Shown here: piece by piece, positions 1 to 10,600 of the stretch | How positions within the stretch are numbered: the first letter of the stretch is position 1 | Layout: each line of letters opens with the position of its first letter | Origin: Trichosphaerium sp. ATCC 40318 | Lineage: Eukaryota > Discosea > Flabellinia > Trichosidae | Length of the DNA: 23,894 nucleotides | Assembly (NCBI GenBank): GCA_038496445.1 | Contig: JALMLS010000349.1 | Coordinates: 1 to 23,894, forward strand | Direction: 5' to 3' | Notes under the pieces: model-generated | Seen by the model: the letters and a program-made list of their open reading frames with translations, nothing else | Database searches by the model: none | Told to the model about the DNA's origin: nothing | Translations under genes and position numbers: made by a program

Positions 1-69
1 GTAAATGTACAACAATTTTAGATCGATGTGACAGCTTACACCTGTTTAATAGGCTATTGTAACATCTAG

Positions 70-1103
70 AGATACAAGACCTTGGGAGAGCTTATATGAT
101 AATAAACAAAGTGTCACTGGTATGTAGCTATATGTTTTTAATGGAATACGATCTAATATGATTAATTAGAAGTTGTACAAGAACGTATTGGTATGGGATT
201 GTATGTCAATACTGCTATGATAAATCACAGTTGCGACCCTAATACTACTATCACTTACAATGGCACTCTACTCTCTATACGATCTACTGTGGCTATTCAA
301 AAAGGTGACGAAGTATACCACTGTTATGGACCTCGACACGGACGTCACACTAAACAAGAGCGACAGTATGGTATTTATTCCTAATTAACTTAACATAACT
401 TAAGGACGATTTTGAAAGAAAAGTATTGCTTCGGATGTGCTTGCACTGCGTGCACAGCATCTGAACAATCTATAATTTTAGATGAAGTATCAGAGACATA
501 TGCTCAAACTCATAGACGTATGTACATACAAAGACAATACAATATTAACTAATTCCTTGTAGAACTTAAAGAATAACAATGAAGAAATATCAAATATTTG
601 TAGTTCAGCGAATGCCTTTCTTCAAGAGAAGCATGCAAAGCTACAACCAATGACTCATGCTAAACTCTTAGATGCCTTAGGTATGTACTATAATAGGTGC
701 AGATACTTATAACTTATTAGCATATGAGTATGCATGTAAGAGTAATTGGAAAAAAGCTTATGGAGCATGCCGACAATCACGTGAATTACTTCTGAAATTT
801 TTGATAAGAATGCAGTCGAACTTGTACGCTCGCTATTTACCAGGCTTAGTGGTTTTACTAAAGACTTATTCTTGCTTTAGGTTGACGTGTCCGTACGTAC
901 AGCACAACTAGCTTTCAACTCAGGAATGAGAGATGAAGCGAAAACGTAAGTAGTTTTGGATAGATTTTTTTATTTGGTGCTAATTTTCTTGGGATTACAG
1001 GCACACCGAGTATGCTATTCATCTTGTGAAGTTGCACCACGGAACAAATCACCCAGATTGGCCAGTTTTAGTACAAATGAATGAACGTCTTAAGTTGTCT
1101 TGA
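70..1103 (+). CDS. SET/SMYD-type lysine methyltransferase, 5'-truncated
   Basis: This is the 3' part of a SMYD-family protein, a group that methylates lysines on histones or cytoplasmic proteins. The window opens inside an intron (a GT lies at position 1) and the first readable exon is 70-119. Exon 170-365 carries the SET signature NHSCDPN (about 220-243), and the exon from 405 carries the post-SET cysteine cluster (Cys-Phe-Gly-Cys-Ala-Cys-x-x-Cys). Downstream exons (about 563-950 and 1001-1103) are helical and fit the SMYD C-terminal TPR-like domain; the stop is TGA at 1101-1103. The MYND zinc finger and the N-terminal half of SET lie outside the window. Likely introns include 120-169, 366-404, about 493-562 (donor inside GAAGTATC) and a 29-nt one at 852-880. 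The subfamily resembles SMYD3, but substrate cannot be inferred. It converges on the next gene with about 60 bp between stop codons. Confidence 0.85.
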
Positions 1104-1162
1104 AAGAAGAAGAAAAGAGAATAAAAGGAACACATTGTTTAGCTTGAAACAAAAAAAACGAT

Positions 1163-2791
1163 TTATTCAGCTAGTTTTTTGAGACTTCCATTTGCAATCA
1201 TCTCCTTGGTATGAATACCAGAGTCCAAAATGATGCTCTCAACAAGTGCCATTGGTGTTACATCAAATGCAGGATTAAATGTCTTGGCTTGTGTAGGTGC
1301 CCATGTTGTACCAAATGCTCCACGAACCTGTATTTAAATTTTAGTTTGAAAAAAGAAAATAATTCTTGAGCAACGACGATACCTCTTCTGGTTTTCTCAT
1401 CTCGATTGGGATATCAGCACCAGTTTGGCATTTAAAATCGATAGTAGATACAGGAGCTACTGGATGGAAAGGTACTTTATGGTAGTTTGCCAATACAGCA
1501 ACAGAGTATGTGCCTATTAAAGGTAAGAATTTTGGAAGATTCAAAAGAAATATTTACCGATTTTGTTTGCGAAATCTCCGTTGATAGCAACTCTATCAGC
1601 ACCAACAAAAATGCGGTCAATCTTTCCTTGAGACATGAGCATACCGGCCATGTTATCAGCGATGAGCGTGTAAGGAATACCTTCTTTCTAATGGAGGTGT
1701 CAATAAATCAATTTTTCTTACAGATTTGTTACCTCCAATTCGTATGTTGTCAAACGACCGCCTTGAAGCAAAGGACGTGTTTCATCTACGTACACGTGGA
1801 TATTTTTCCCTTGTTTGTGACACTCACGGATTACACCAAGGGCAGTACCTAACACAATTAATCAAACCACAAACCAAAAAAAAAATTAAATAGGGTCGGT
1901 AGTTCCTAAAAAAAGTTCGCAAAAAAGTAAGAAAAATAAAAAGGGATTCAGTTTTGTTCACTAAAGTTTCCCTTTGTTCCTACACCACTTGAAACAATAC
2001 TAACACTCTACGTGGGCACACTATACGAATAAATTTTATAGACGTGTAGCCACCACGTGACCAACATTTTAAACCGTTTTTAGTCGTACCAACACCAATA
2101 GTAGCAAGTGAGCCAGTGTTACAATGTGTCAAGATGTTATCGCCTATTTTGATAGTGTTTTAGCAAAAACTGTCATTTAAACCATGTACAAACCTTCTTT
2201 AACCAATGAAGCGCCGAACTTTGCCATCCTAAGAGCGTTAGCTTTCTTTCTTTTTTTTCTTCGTTTTACAAGTGTTTTTTAACAATTAACTTACTTGGAG
2301 CACATCTCTTGCTCTTTATCTTTGATGTCGTATGCGATTTTTACGATATTAGCCGCAGAGAAGTCTTTTTTCTCGCAACCTACTTGAGAAACCAAATCAC
2401 AAGCGTACATGAGGTTTACAGCAGTTGGGCGTGATGTCTTTAAGTAAGCAGCGTGCTTTTCAATGTCTGCCTCTTTTGGGTGCATGCGCACAGCTTCGTG
2501 AGCTAGAATCATAGCGGCACAACATCCAATCATTGGTGCGCCTCTATTGTACGATGTTAAAGAGGATTTCGTAGTTTTCTCAATTACCTGACACTCAAGC
2601 GCTTAATATTATTCCACATGTCCTCAATGGTCTTAACAACCAACCAGTTCTCTTCATTAGGTATTTTGGTTTGATCCAGAACCTTTAAACAGTTTTAGGA
2701 TCTTTTTTACTTAAAAGCGTTAAATAGATACCTTGAGTACTCCTTGTTCAACTTTAATGCCAAATTCGGTATAATCAGGAAGAGTGGCCAT
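1163..2791 (-). CDS. MRI1: Methylthioribose-1-phosphate isomerase (MtnA/Mri1 family)
   Basis: This enzyme isomerises 5-methylthioribose-1-phosphate to the ribulose form in methionine salvage, in the cytosol. Nine exons join without a frame problem: 2732-2791, 2588-2682, 2295-2543, 2194-2228, 2090-2143, 1733-1848, 1687-1558, 1513-1383 and 1327-1163. They give 344 residues, a normal length. Hallmarks seen are RGAP near residue 52, [10 protein letters not shown] with the family's catalytic cysteine (about Cys154), [10 protein letters not shown] with the catalytic aspartate (about Asp234), NKIGTY, and a C-terminal FNPAFDVTP. These separate true isomerases from the related eIF2B regulatory subunits. 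The ATG at 2789-2791 is the only start in frame with exon 1. The 240-bp intron 5 (1849-2089) is long for this window and holds a CACGTG. The gene is divergent from the dehydrogenase at 2874 across 82 bp. Confidence 0.95.
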
Positions 2792-2873
2792 AGTAAATGA
2801 AAAATTTTCACTTAGACGATTACAGACTTAATTGTCAAATAATCTTAAATTTGCGCTTTGCTACACTATAACA
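2792..2873. promoter_or_regulatory. Short shared divergent promoter region
   Basis: Only 82 bp separate the start codon of the isomerase gene (-) from that of the dehydrogenase gene (+), so both promoters and 5' leaders must lie here or overlap the coding regions. The stretch is AT-rich, with a short T/A run and ACTATAACA just before the + ATG. No clear TATA box or named factor site stands out. That it acts as a bidirectional promoter is inferred from gene order. Confidence 0.45.
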
Positions 2874-4391
2874 ATGGAGGAGCATACGTCTTGGTTGACT
2901 GGAAAGTCGTTTCTAGTGACAGGTGGTGCTGGTTTTCTAGGTAGACATCTAATACCTTTGGTATGCGTTTGTATAGTATTTACGAGCGTTCGATAATTAA
3001 TTAACGACTTTTGCTAGTTGCTTGATGCTGGGGCATCTGTAAGCGGTACAATACTATAATATCGTATTATAAAGCCACCATTGGTGTAACTCGTTGTAGT
3101 TTACTCCCGTACTGCAACCGCTTGTAAAACGCTCCCACAAGCTGTACGTTTAGTCAATGGTTCTATTCTAGACTATAATACACTCCTCAAAGTGCGTGTA
3201 ACAATGTAAACTACTTTGCTTCGCTTTTTGCCAACGTGGTTTTGCAAAGGCTTGTGCTGATGTTGACGGCATATTTCACTTGGCAGGAGCTGTTGTACAT
3301 TCTAGATTTGGCAGATCACATTCCACAGTATACAGGACAAATGTTGATGGCACCTTAGTGGTGATGCGTGTAGCTGCAAAGGTTGGGTAAGGGCGAGAAA
3401 GAAATTTAAAAGATTGTGCTCACAATGTTACTTTAAAGATGTCGCGTTGTATATGCATCTACGTCTGGTGTAGTAGGATGCTTTTATGATCCTACAAAGA
3501 TCGCGACAGATTCTAGTAAATACTGCGAAAGCACAGTTCGCAATTGGCCGTACGTAATGCAGTAGAAACTGTTTTTTGTTCAGAAGAAAATTTGAATTAT
3601 TGACATTGTTAATGATTTGTAGTTATTACCATTCGAAAGTAGTGGCAGAGATGGATGCATTGAATTATGCTGAAAAGAATAAAGTACATTTGGTTGTACT
3701 AAGACCTTCTCAAATATTAGGACCTGGTGATCTTGATGTGAGATCAACAGGCTATATTTATAAATTCCTTTGCAGGAAAGTTCCTGTAATTCCTCCTGGT
3801 ACAACATACTGCTAATCACTAAAATTAGCATTCTCTCACTTCCTCTCTTAGGTGGAACAAACATAATAGATGTTCGCGATGCTGCAGAGGCTTTTAGGTA
3901 CGTCACGTGATATTGAAATAAATCACGTGCTTTTTATTATTCTGACTGATTAACCCTCCTAGAAACGCTATGGTTGTTGGTAAACCGCTTAAAACGTATC
4001 TAATCTCTGGGGCAAATCACTCACTTCGTAACGTCTTTGCAATGATATCTCGAGTTTCGAACATCAAACCACCTCGGTTTGTTATTCCAAGGCGTGTTCT
4101 TTTGGCTGCTGCTAGTGCGCTTAGCACTGCAGTACCAAGGGTGTACAGTAAGCGAATATTAAAGGATGTAACACCGCTGATATTCATACTTTAGGTAATC
4201 CTTCACTTGGCGATAAAGATCCTGTTCGATTAGAGATGGCATGTCATTTCTGGTATGTGAATAGTTCAGAGGCTGAAAAAGATCTTGGTTTAAGACCACG
4301 GAATACACAAGAGACGATACGAGATACAGTTGATTGGTTACAAAACCAAACACATTTATGGCCCAACGGTGTTCCAATGGCAAAGTTGTGA
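2874..4391 (+). CDS. NAD(P)-dependent 3-beta-HSD / epimerase-family dehydrogenase
   Basis: This is a short-chain dehydrogenase of the extended (3-beta-hydroxysteroid dehydrogenase/epimerase) type. Nine exons join in phase: 2874-2960, 3018-3045, 3100-3191, 3250-3386, 3439-3549, 3623-3798, 3852-3897, 3963-4147 and 4195-4391. They give 352 residues, typical for the family. The N-terminal Rossmann motif VTGGAGFLG binds the dinucleotide. The catalytic Tyr-x-x-x-Lys is YYHSK at about residues 153-157, preceded by a STSGVV segment that supplies the active-site serine/threonine. LRPSQILGPGD and a C-terminal DTVDWL helix also fit. The family includes sterol C4-decarboxylating (NSDHL/Erg26-like), 3-beta-HSD and dihydroflavonol-reductase-like enzymes. 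No strong C-terminal membrane segment is visible, so the substrate stays open. Intron 7 (3898-3962) contains two CACGTG palindromes. Confidence 0.92.
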
Positions 4392-4570
4392 GTGTACCTA
4401 TCGCAATAAAAAAATAACCCTTGTACGATATCAGCTTGGCTTTTTTTTCTACTGATCTTGTTGTGGAATAAAACTAGAATTTGCACGTGCAACGAGTGAC
4501 GAAGTTTGACCTGTCATTGTGTAGCACAATAATCACTCTCTAAACTTAAAACAGTGACAGTAACCTATCA

Positions 4571-5620
4571 ATGGCATTAAACGTCATGCATCTACCGCCT
4601 GAGATGCTCCAGCGCATACTGGGCTATGACATGGTATTCATGACTTCTTTAACAACTTGTAGACTATTTCATGATGTAATCATCAGTGCACCGTACTTCA
4701 AGGTGCGTGCAATTATATCATAACGCGAACAGCAGATTTATGCGATTTTAAGTAACGTTAATTTTAATACGCCTCAATACCTGTCTGATAGTTCTTCTGT
4801 AGTTCAACAGCTCGATTGAAGCGTTTAATAAAGATTATAAACATGGTTTACAAAAGTTTGACGCTATGGGCTTTGGAATAGACTCACCAATGCTTGCTGA
4901 GTTTTTGATACGCGTGGGAAAGAACTTAGACCAAGACCAATTTGTGGCATGCCTAATGAACCATGTGCGTTTCTTTGTTTTTGGATGTCAGTCAGCTTTT
5001 TGCCTAAAACGGTTGATGATGTCCTTCAATTATGTTCTCAATATGGCACTCCATGGGTGGCACTGAACTGTTTTAAATGACAGCACCTTTTTGCAATGGA
5101 ATCGTAGTTGCTCATTGGTAGAAAACGTGTTGTCGTGACATATTATTGTTATTGCTTTTTTCTTATTATTTTAGAGGTCTGTGCTTGGCTTGATTTTATC
5201 ACGTATTGACTTTAAAGATCGAAGTATAGTACAAGCTATAACAAGCGTGTGTAAAATCATAAAATTACCAGAATACGCTCATGAGATTCAGGTGTAAGTA
5301 CTTTCAAGATGAAATCTAAAGGTTTTTTTTTTCTTGTGTTCTTGACATAATGTCATTGTCATATTCATTTCTTTAGGTTTTTTCAGCAGCTTAGCGAAGA
5401 ATACTTTTATCAAAACCCTAATATATATCCAGATACTGATACTGTATTCGATTTCTTATATAGTGTGGTACATTTACCTTCCTAAATTCCTTTTTATAGC
5501 AAAAAAGAATCTTCGCAGACAATTTTTTTTTGAAGAAACTTCTTATCTTAGGTTTTTACTCAACAAGCTAATCAATACAACATTGTCTACATACAATTAT
5601 TAGCTGATTTCAAATACTAG
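4571..5620 (+). CDS. F-box-like protein, otherwise unrecognised
   Basis: Exon 1 (4571-4702, ATG through a gtgcgt donor) encodes a leucine-rich N-terminus of the form LPPEMLQRILGYD followed by a cysteine-containing helix. This looks like an F-box, which docks substrate adaptors to Skp1 in SCF ubiquitin ligases. Further exons are 4803-4968 and 4992 to about 5053, then one starting near 5175 and ending before gtgtaag at about 5293. Two more follow, at about 5379-5466 and 5552-5620, ending in TAG. They encode a helical protein with no recognised substrate-binding repeats. The middle is the uncertain part. The 4969-4991 junction needs a 23-nt intron, and the following junction is best explained by a 123-nt intron from gtggca after the Pro-Trp codons to ttttag. 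Calling it F-box rests only on the N-terminal pattern. It could instead be an unrelated helical protein. Confidence 0.6.
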
Positions 5621-6895
5621 GTGTCGCTTAATACAAGCTTACACAATATAAATATTGGCAAAAAGTATCAACTGACAAAACAACAATTTTTTCGGCAGCA
5701 CAGTACACAAACTAGATATGAAAGTCACATAAAAAACTAACCACCAATCACTTTCTTCACATCTAATTTTTAAACAAGGTCCTGAGCTAAGGTTTCAATA
5801 CTTACAGGGTTTGTAGGGTCCACACAAACGCCTTCCTGAAGGATTTACAGATAAGCTGTATGATGAGGTCAAAAAAAAGTATTATTTATGAGCCAAGTAT
5901 ATCATGGTCAGGTATCTTGACTATATCATACAACAATAACAAGTACAGTACTCACAGTTTTTATGCTGTTGTGATGTAAGAAGAGGTAATATAGAAGTAT
6001 CCACTAATTCCCTAATATATCTTGTTTGTATTAAACTAAAGGACATGGTTGTTGAGGTAGCAATCTTTTTTGAACTTTTTCTCAGACACACTGAGTGCGT
6101 AAAAAGTATGACTTATCAATGATAATAGGTAGGTAAAAAGACTATTATATTGAAGTGTAAGGATAACGAGAAAAAGATAGTTTTGATAAAGAAGAGAAAG
6201 AAAAAAAGACTTTCTAAGATTACACTTATGTTTAATACTTTGGTATTGTGTGCTGATTGTTTTAAAAGTATTAAAGAATGTTGTATTTGATAGTGTCTCT
6301 TACTTGATAGGATAGTATGGACACCAGTGAATATCCATGTGATTTACATTTGTGAGAGTTTGGGAACCTGCCAACACCTTTTTATGCCAATCAGTTATGA
6401 GTCTTGGCATATGGATTGACAATAAGATACAATAAGCATCTCAGGTGTTTCACAACCCCTTGAAGTATTGAACAAACAACAACAAAACATGACGAGTATT
6501 GCACAAATAATATTGTGACTTTTTTTAACTAACATGACGTCATTTATTACTCTTACATGTTAACACTTTTGCCACTATTAGTTTTGAATATTGTACTCCA
6601 GCAAGTTGCACGAGATTGATCACAGAAGTTTCTGACAAGTTACCAATGAAATTAAAGCCATGTCAAATGGTAAGGCCTATTTTTGAATCCAAAGTGATGT
6701 TTGTGATATTAGCCAATATTTTAGATGTACAACTGAGTGCATGGTAAACAATGAAACATATTGTAGGATACATAATAACTTCAACATGAGTTTCATAGAT
6801 GCGTTGCCTATACGAAGACCATGGTCTAGCTAACAGTGTACCAAATCAATCATTAAGTGTCAATACGGAATGAATTGCCAAAAAAAAATTCAAAG
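5621..6895. other. Gene-poor interval with one exon-like stretch
   Basis: No convincing gene was found in about 1.27 kb. The sequence is AT-rich with poly-A and poly-T runs and many stops in all frames. One piece looks like a spliced exon: 6582-6669 (+), bordered by cactattag and ATG|gtaagg, open in one frame and cysteine-rich (Tyr-Cys-Thr-Pro-Ala-Ser-Cys). Short open pieces also occur near 5820-5870 and 6801-6859. They could belong to a decayed gene upstream of the gamma-glutamyltransferase-like exon, but no family motif can be read in them. Confidence 0.4.
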
Positions 6896-7007
6896 AACTG
6901 CCATTTCATCTAATAAACCACCAAAGGCCGGTGAGGTCATGAAGAACCCTACACTTGGCGCGACATTTCGCGCTCTAGCAAAGGACGGCAAAGACGGCTT
7001 CTATAGG
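6896..7007 (+). pseudogene. Orphan gamma-glutamyltransferase exon (gene fragment)
   Basis: This stretch translates to a block highly characteristic of gamma-glutamyltransferases: PPKAGEVMKNPTL, then ATFRALAKDGKDGFYR, in the order and spacing of the segment before the autoprocessing site. It is flanked by an acceptor (caaag) and a strong donor (AGG|gtgagt). None of the other obligatory parts can be found nearby: neither the N-terminal GGNAVDAA region nor the catalytic threonine region. The next gene starts only 115 bp downstream. I therefore read it as a remnant of a once complete gene, or as an exon carried in by rearrangement. The family assignment of the fragment is firm; its pseudogene status is inferred from missing neighbours. 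Confidence 0.6.
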
Positions 7008-7121
7008 GTGAGTTGCTACCAGTACTGCGTCTTTTTTTTTTGTGTTTTTGCAAATACACAATGTTGTTTTATTCATTGAAGAGTACTCGCTCAGTGATGT
7101 CAAATATCGTTTTTACTCACG

Positions 7122-7480
7122 ATGAGCACTAAACGTAAAAGCTCCCCTATCGCAAAAAAACAAGAGGTACCACTTGTCACGTGTTTATTTAACCTCAAAC
7201 TTGAACGTAGACGAAAACTCATGTATTGGACCTTCCATTAGAGCTACTACTTGATATTATTGATTTAGATAATGAAATTTACATAAAATGGCCTCTTATA
7301 TCAAAATATACAGCAACAAGCACAAGGTTTGATAATAACTTGAACAAACATGGAAAATGGACAAAACACCCAGTACCAAAATGGAGGCGGCGATGTAAAG
7401 AAAATGAAGAACACATTGTGTGGTTTAACGGTGGTCAAGTGTATTTTAATTTTGACTATCAAAATAGCCAATTCTTGTAA
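7122..7480 (+). CDS. Small F-box-like protein (two exons)
   Basis: Exon 7122-7166 encodes a basic N-terminus (MSTKRKSSPIAKK), a possible nuclear localisation signal. Intron 7167-7210 (44 nt, gtacca to cgtag) contains a CACGTG. Exon 7211-7480 ends in TAA. The second exon opens with LDLPLELLLDIIDLDNEIYIKW, resembling the first helices of an F-box, followed by a short charged C-terminus with several Trp and Arg. Total length is 104 residues, so any substrate-binding region would be minimal. It may be an F-box-only adaptor, or a remnant of a longer gene of the same family as the one at 4571. No specific function is claimed. Confidence 0.6.
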
Positions 7481-7689
7481 AAATGTAAAAAAAAAACCAA
7501 AGCCAGTAACAATAATAATTAACGTTCTCTATGCAACAAGAGTCCGAGTTAGCATATGCCATTGCCACGTCCTCCGTTCATTTGTTACTTTTAAGCTTAA
7601 TGCTAGGTAAAATTTACTTACTGCTTGTGAGGTGCGAGCAATGACTTATTAGTCGTTAAAAGTCGCCAAATCGATAACTATCAACAAAT

Positions 7690-10600
7690 ATGGCAGAGGA
7701 AACGCGTACTCCTGTTTTCTTCAATGAGCTTCACTATGAAGATATGCTTTCAGATCAATTTGAAGGTAACCTAAACCGACTACAATTGATAAATCACGTG
7801 ACAAATCTTTTTTCCAAAAAGGTTTCGAAATCGCCGCTCCAGGTGGTACAAACTTGAAGGGATGGTCAGTTTCGCTTTATGGAGGTACGTTACCAAAATA
7901 CCGTTAAATCACAACGGAGAAAAAAGATCCTCAGCTTTCTCTTGTGTTACTCCGTCCGTATCTAGCATATTCTTATCACGTGCGCGTCTAGGTGCCGATG
8001 GTAAGGTTTATAAGACGGTAGAACTGAAAGGACTTGTACCTGATTTACAAGTACGTTGAGTGTAATGACACAAAGCTAGATTGTTCTCTTTCCTAATCAA
8101 AACCAAGAACGGTTTCGGAGTACTCTTTTTTTTTGTAAAAGGCATCCACGACGGTACGACCACGTTTTTTCCATCACCAACGCTAATGTTTACCACAAGG
8201 ATCATCTAATGGCGATGGTATGGCTCTCGTAGATAAGAGTGGTAAAGTCCGACAATTTTTGAGCTACGAAGGCGCTTTTGAGGCTACTGATGGTAAATTA
8301 CTTCTTGTGAAAGATTTGGTAACATTTTTTAGGTCCTGCAAAAGGAATGACCAGTGACAAGATACCTGTCGCCGAATTCGAGTGGTCTCACCATGAGAAC
8401 TCTCTTCAACTCCAAGGCAAAGGTAGTTGCTACGAAGATTTCGAATGGAAAGGTCCAGTAGACTCTACTCCAGGCGAAGTTAACGGTGAACAAGTATTCG
8501 GTACGGTTTTATCAAGGTTGTTTCGTTATTAGCTTATTTTTGCCTTCTCAGAGGGCGTTCCAATCTCCGCTCCAGAACCTGGTCACGTGACTCTTGAAAC
8601 TTTCACTGGAATTAATCGTGAATCGCATCATACCACTGATTATGTTAATAAGAGTATGCTCATACTGAGACGTGCTAATACTTTCCAACTTGGGTTCAAA
8701 ACAAATCTTGGTACGAAATTAGCATTTAACTTGTTTTTACGCTTCTTTTTTTGACTCTTAGCCACTGCTTTATTAATATTGTGTATATAGAACCTAGTGC
8801 ACTTACTATTGTACTGACTGTATTCCCTGAGACTAGCGAACAAGTCAAAATCAAGGCATGAAGTCACATTCGTTTTATTATTAATTCTCGAAAAGGTGTC
8901 AGATGCAAAACCAGAAGAGTTGAGTAAGACAGAGTGGGCAGCTTTTGTGAAAGAAAAGTCAGATGATGGCTTCTTAGCAATGGTCAGGTACACAAAACGA
9001 CAGACGTAAAATTAAGTTACCCTAACACAATTTTTCTCTGTCAGTATTCCCGCCAATGCAAAAATCGGACAATACTCACTCTCTGTAACAAACGGGGATG
9101 TAACAGACGAATCAACTCATCCCGTTATCGTTCTATTCAATCCATGGAGTGAAGATGATGGTGTATATATGGAAGATGACTCTTGGAGAACTGAATACGT
9201 TCTAAACCAGGAAGGAGTTGTTTGGGTACCTTTAAAAAAAAAACATATCATTTTCAGCACGTTGCTTTGCTAACACATTTCTCAAAAGCAAGGAAGCGAA
9301 TGGGTTAAAGTACCTCAAAGATGGCTTTATGCACAGTTCGAGGAGTTGAGTGTTTTAGCATGCTTGAAGCTTGTTGAAATGATACCTCTTGAGAATCGTG
9401 GAGATCCTGTTTTATTCTCGAGAAAATTAAGTGCTCTTGTTAATGTTCAAGATGAGGGTGGAGTACTTGTAGGAAACTGGAGTGGTACGTCATCTACCTA
9501 ATGGGTTAGAAAAGTTAAACTTTCGTTAGGTAATTATGCCGATGGCACTAAACCAAAGGCGTGGGTGAGTTCACATCCTATTTTGGAACAGTTTTATGTA
9601 AGTGGCCAAGGTGTTAAGTATGGTAAGCTTTTAACTATTATCTTTTTGAGTTTATCATGTATTGATCATTATATGTAGGTCAATGCTGGGTATTTGGTAT
9701 GTTTAGTATGTAAGTGTTTCTAAGTATACTTACATTGTTTCAAGCTGCCGTATTGCGTTCGGTCTGTAGGTGCCTTGGTATTCCATGCCGTCCAATTACA
9801 AACTTTAACTCAGGTTCCCAAAACATTTCTGTATTATTTTCGCTTACTCCTTTGTTTTTTAGCGCATGACACCTCTTTTGATAGAGGTATCGAGTATTAT
9901 TTTTATCGTGATGGCGATGGAAAGCTTGTTCAAGACAGTTCTGTCACATCTGACTCAATTTGGTACTAAGCTACAACTTGTTTAAAGGTTTTTTCTTATT
10001 TCTTTAGGAACTTTCATGTGTGGAATGATGTCTGGTACAATATCGTTGTTGACAAAGTGCTTGAGTTTATTAATAATGTATAGGATGCGCAGACCTGATT
10101 TACCTTCCGGATATGGTGGATGGCAAGCACTAGATTCGACACCACAGGTATGCCTGGTTGAAACTAAAGAAGTTTTTTCAAACACATTCGTTTAGGAAAA
10201 GAGTGAAGGCATTTTCCAGACAGGACCTTGTCCTATTACCGCTATAAAAGCAGGCGAAAAGGATAAATCTATCAAATACGATTTGGACTTTATATACGCT
10301 GAAGTAAACGCAGATGTAAAGTACGGTCATATCATTTAGTTTTCTTAGAATTGTATCTGACTCAATTTAAGGCACTTCGCAAAGGGAGAGAGTGGTGAGT
10401 ATGAACTCATAAAGGTAGAGACTACCAAGGTACGTTTTTATTACATCTGTTGCGGAGGTATGTAAATATATATGTAGGTTGGTCAATCTCTGTGGACTAA
10501 ATCTGTTGGATCTTTTTTGAAAACTTTTGCAACATCTCAGTATAAGTACAAAGAAGGCTCGGCTGCAGAACGTGCAGTACACCTTGATGAAAACAATGGT

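Noticed and set aside
517-585. A frameshift in the SMYD gene between the post-SET cysteines and the next helix.
   Set aside because: Using the donor in GAA|gtatca instead of the nearer gtatgt gives a 76-nt intron that joins phase 0 to phase 0.
1487-1852. Plus-strand 121-codon ORF opposite the isomerase gene.
   Set aside because: It is the antisense shadow of well-supported MtnA exons and has no family features of its own.
5688-5740. Resemblance to the start of U6 snRNA (ttcggcagcacagtac).
   Set aside because: The invariant ACAGAGA box and the rest of U6 are absent, and no terminal T-run sits at the right distance.
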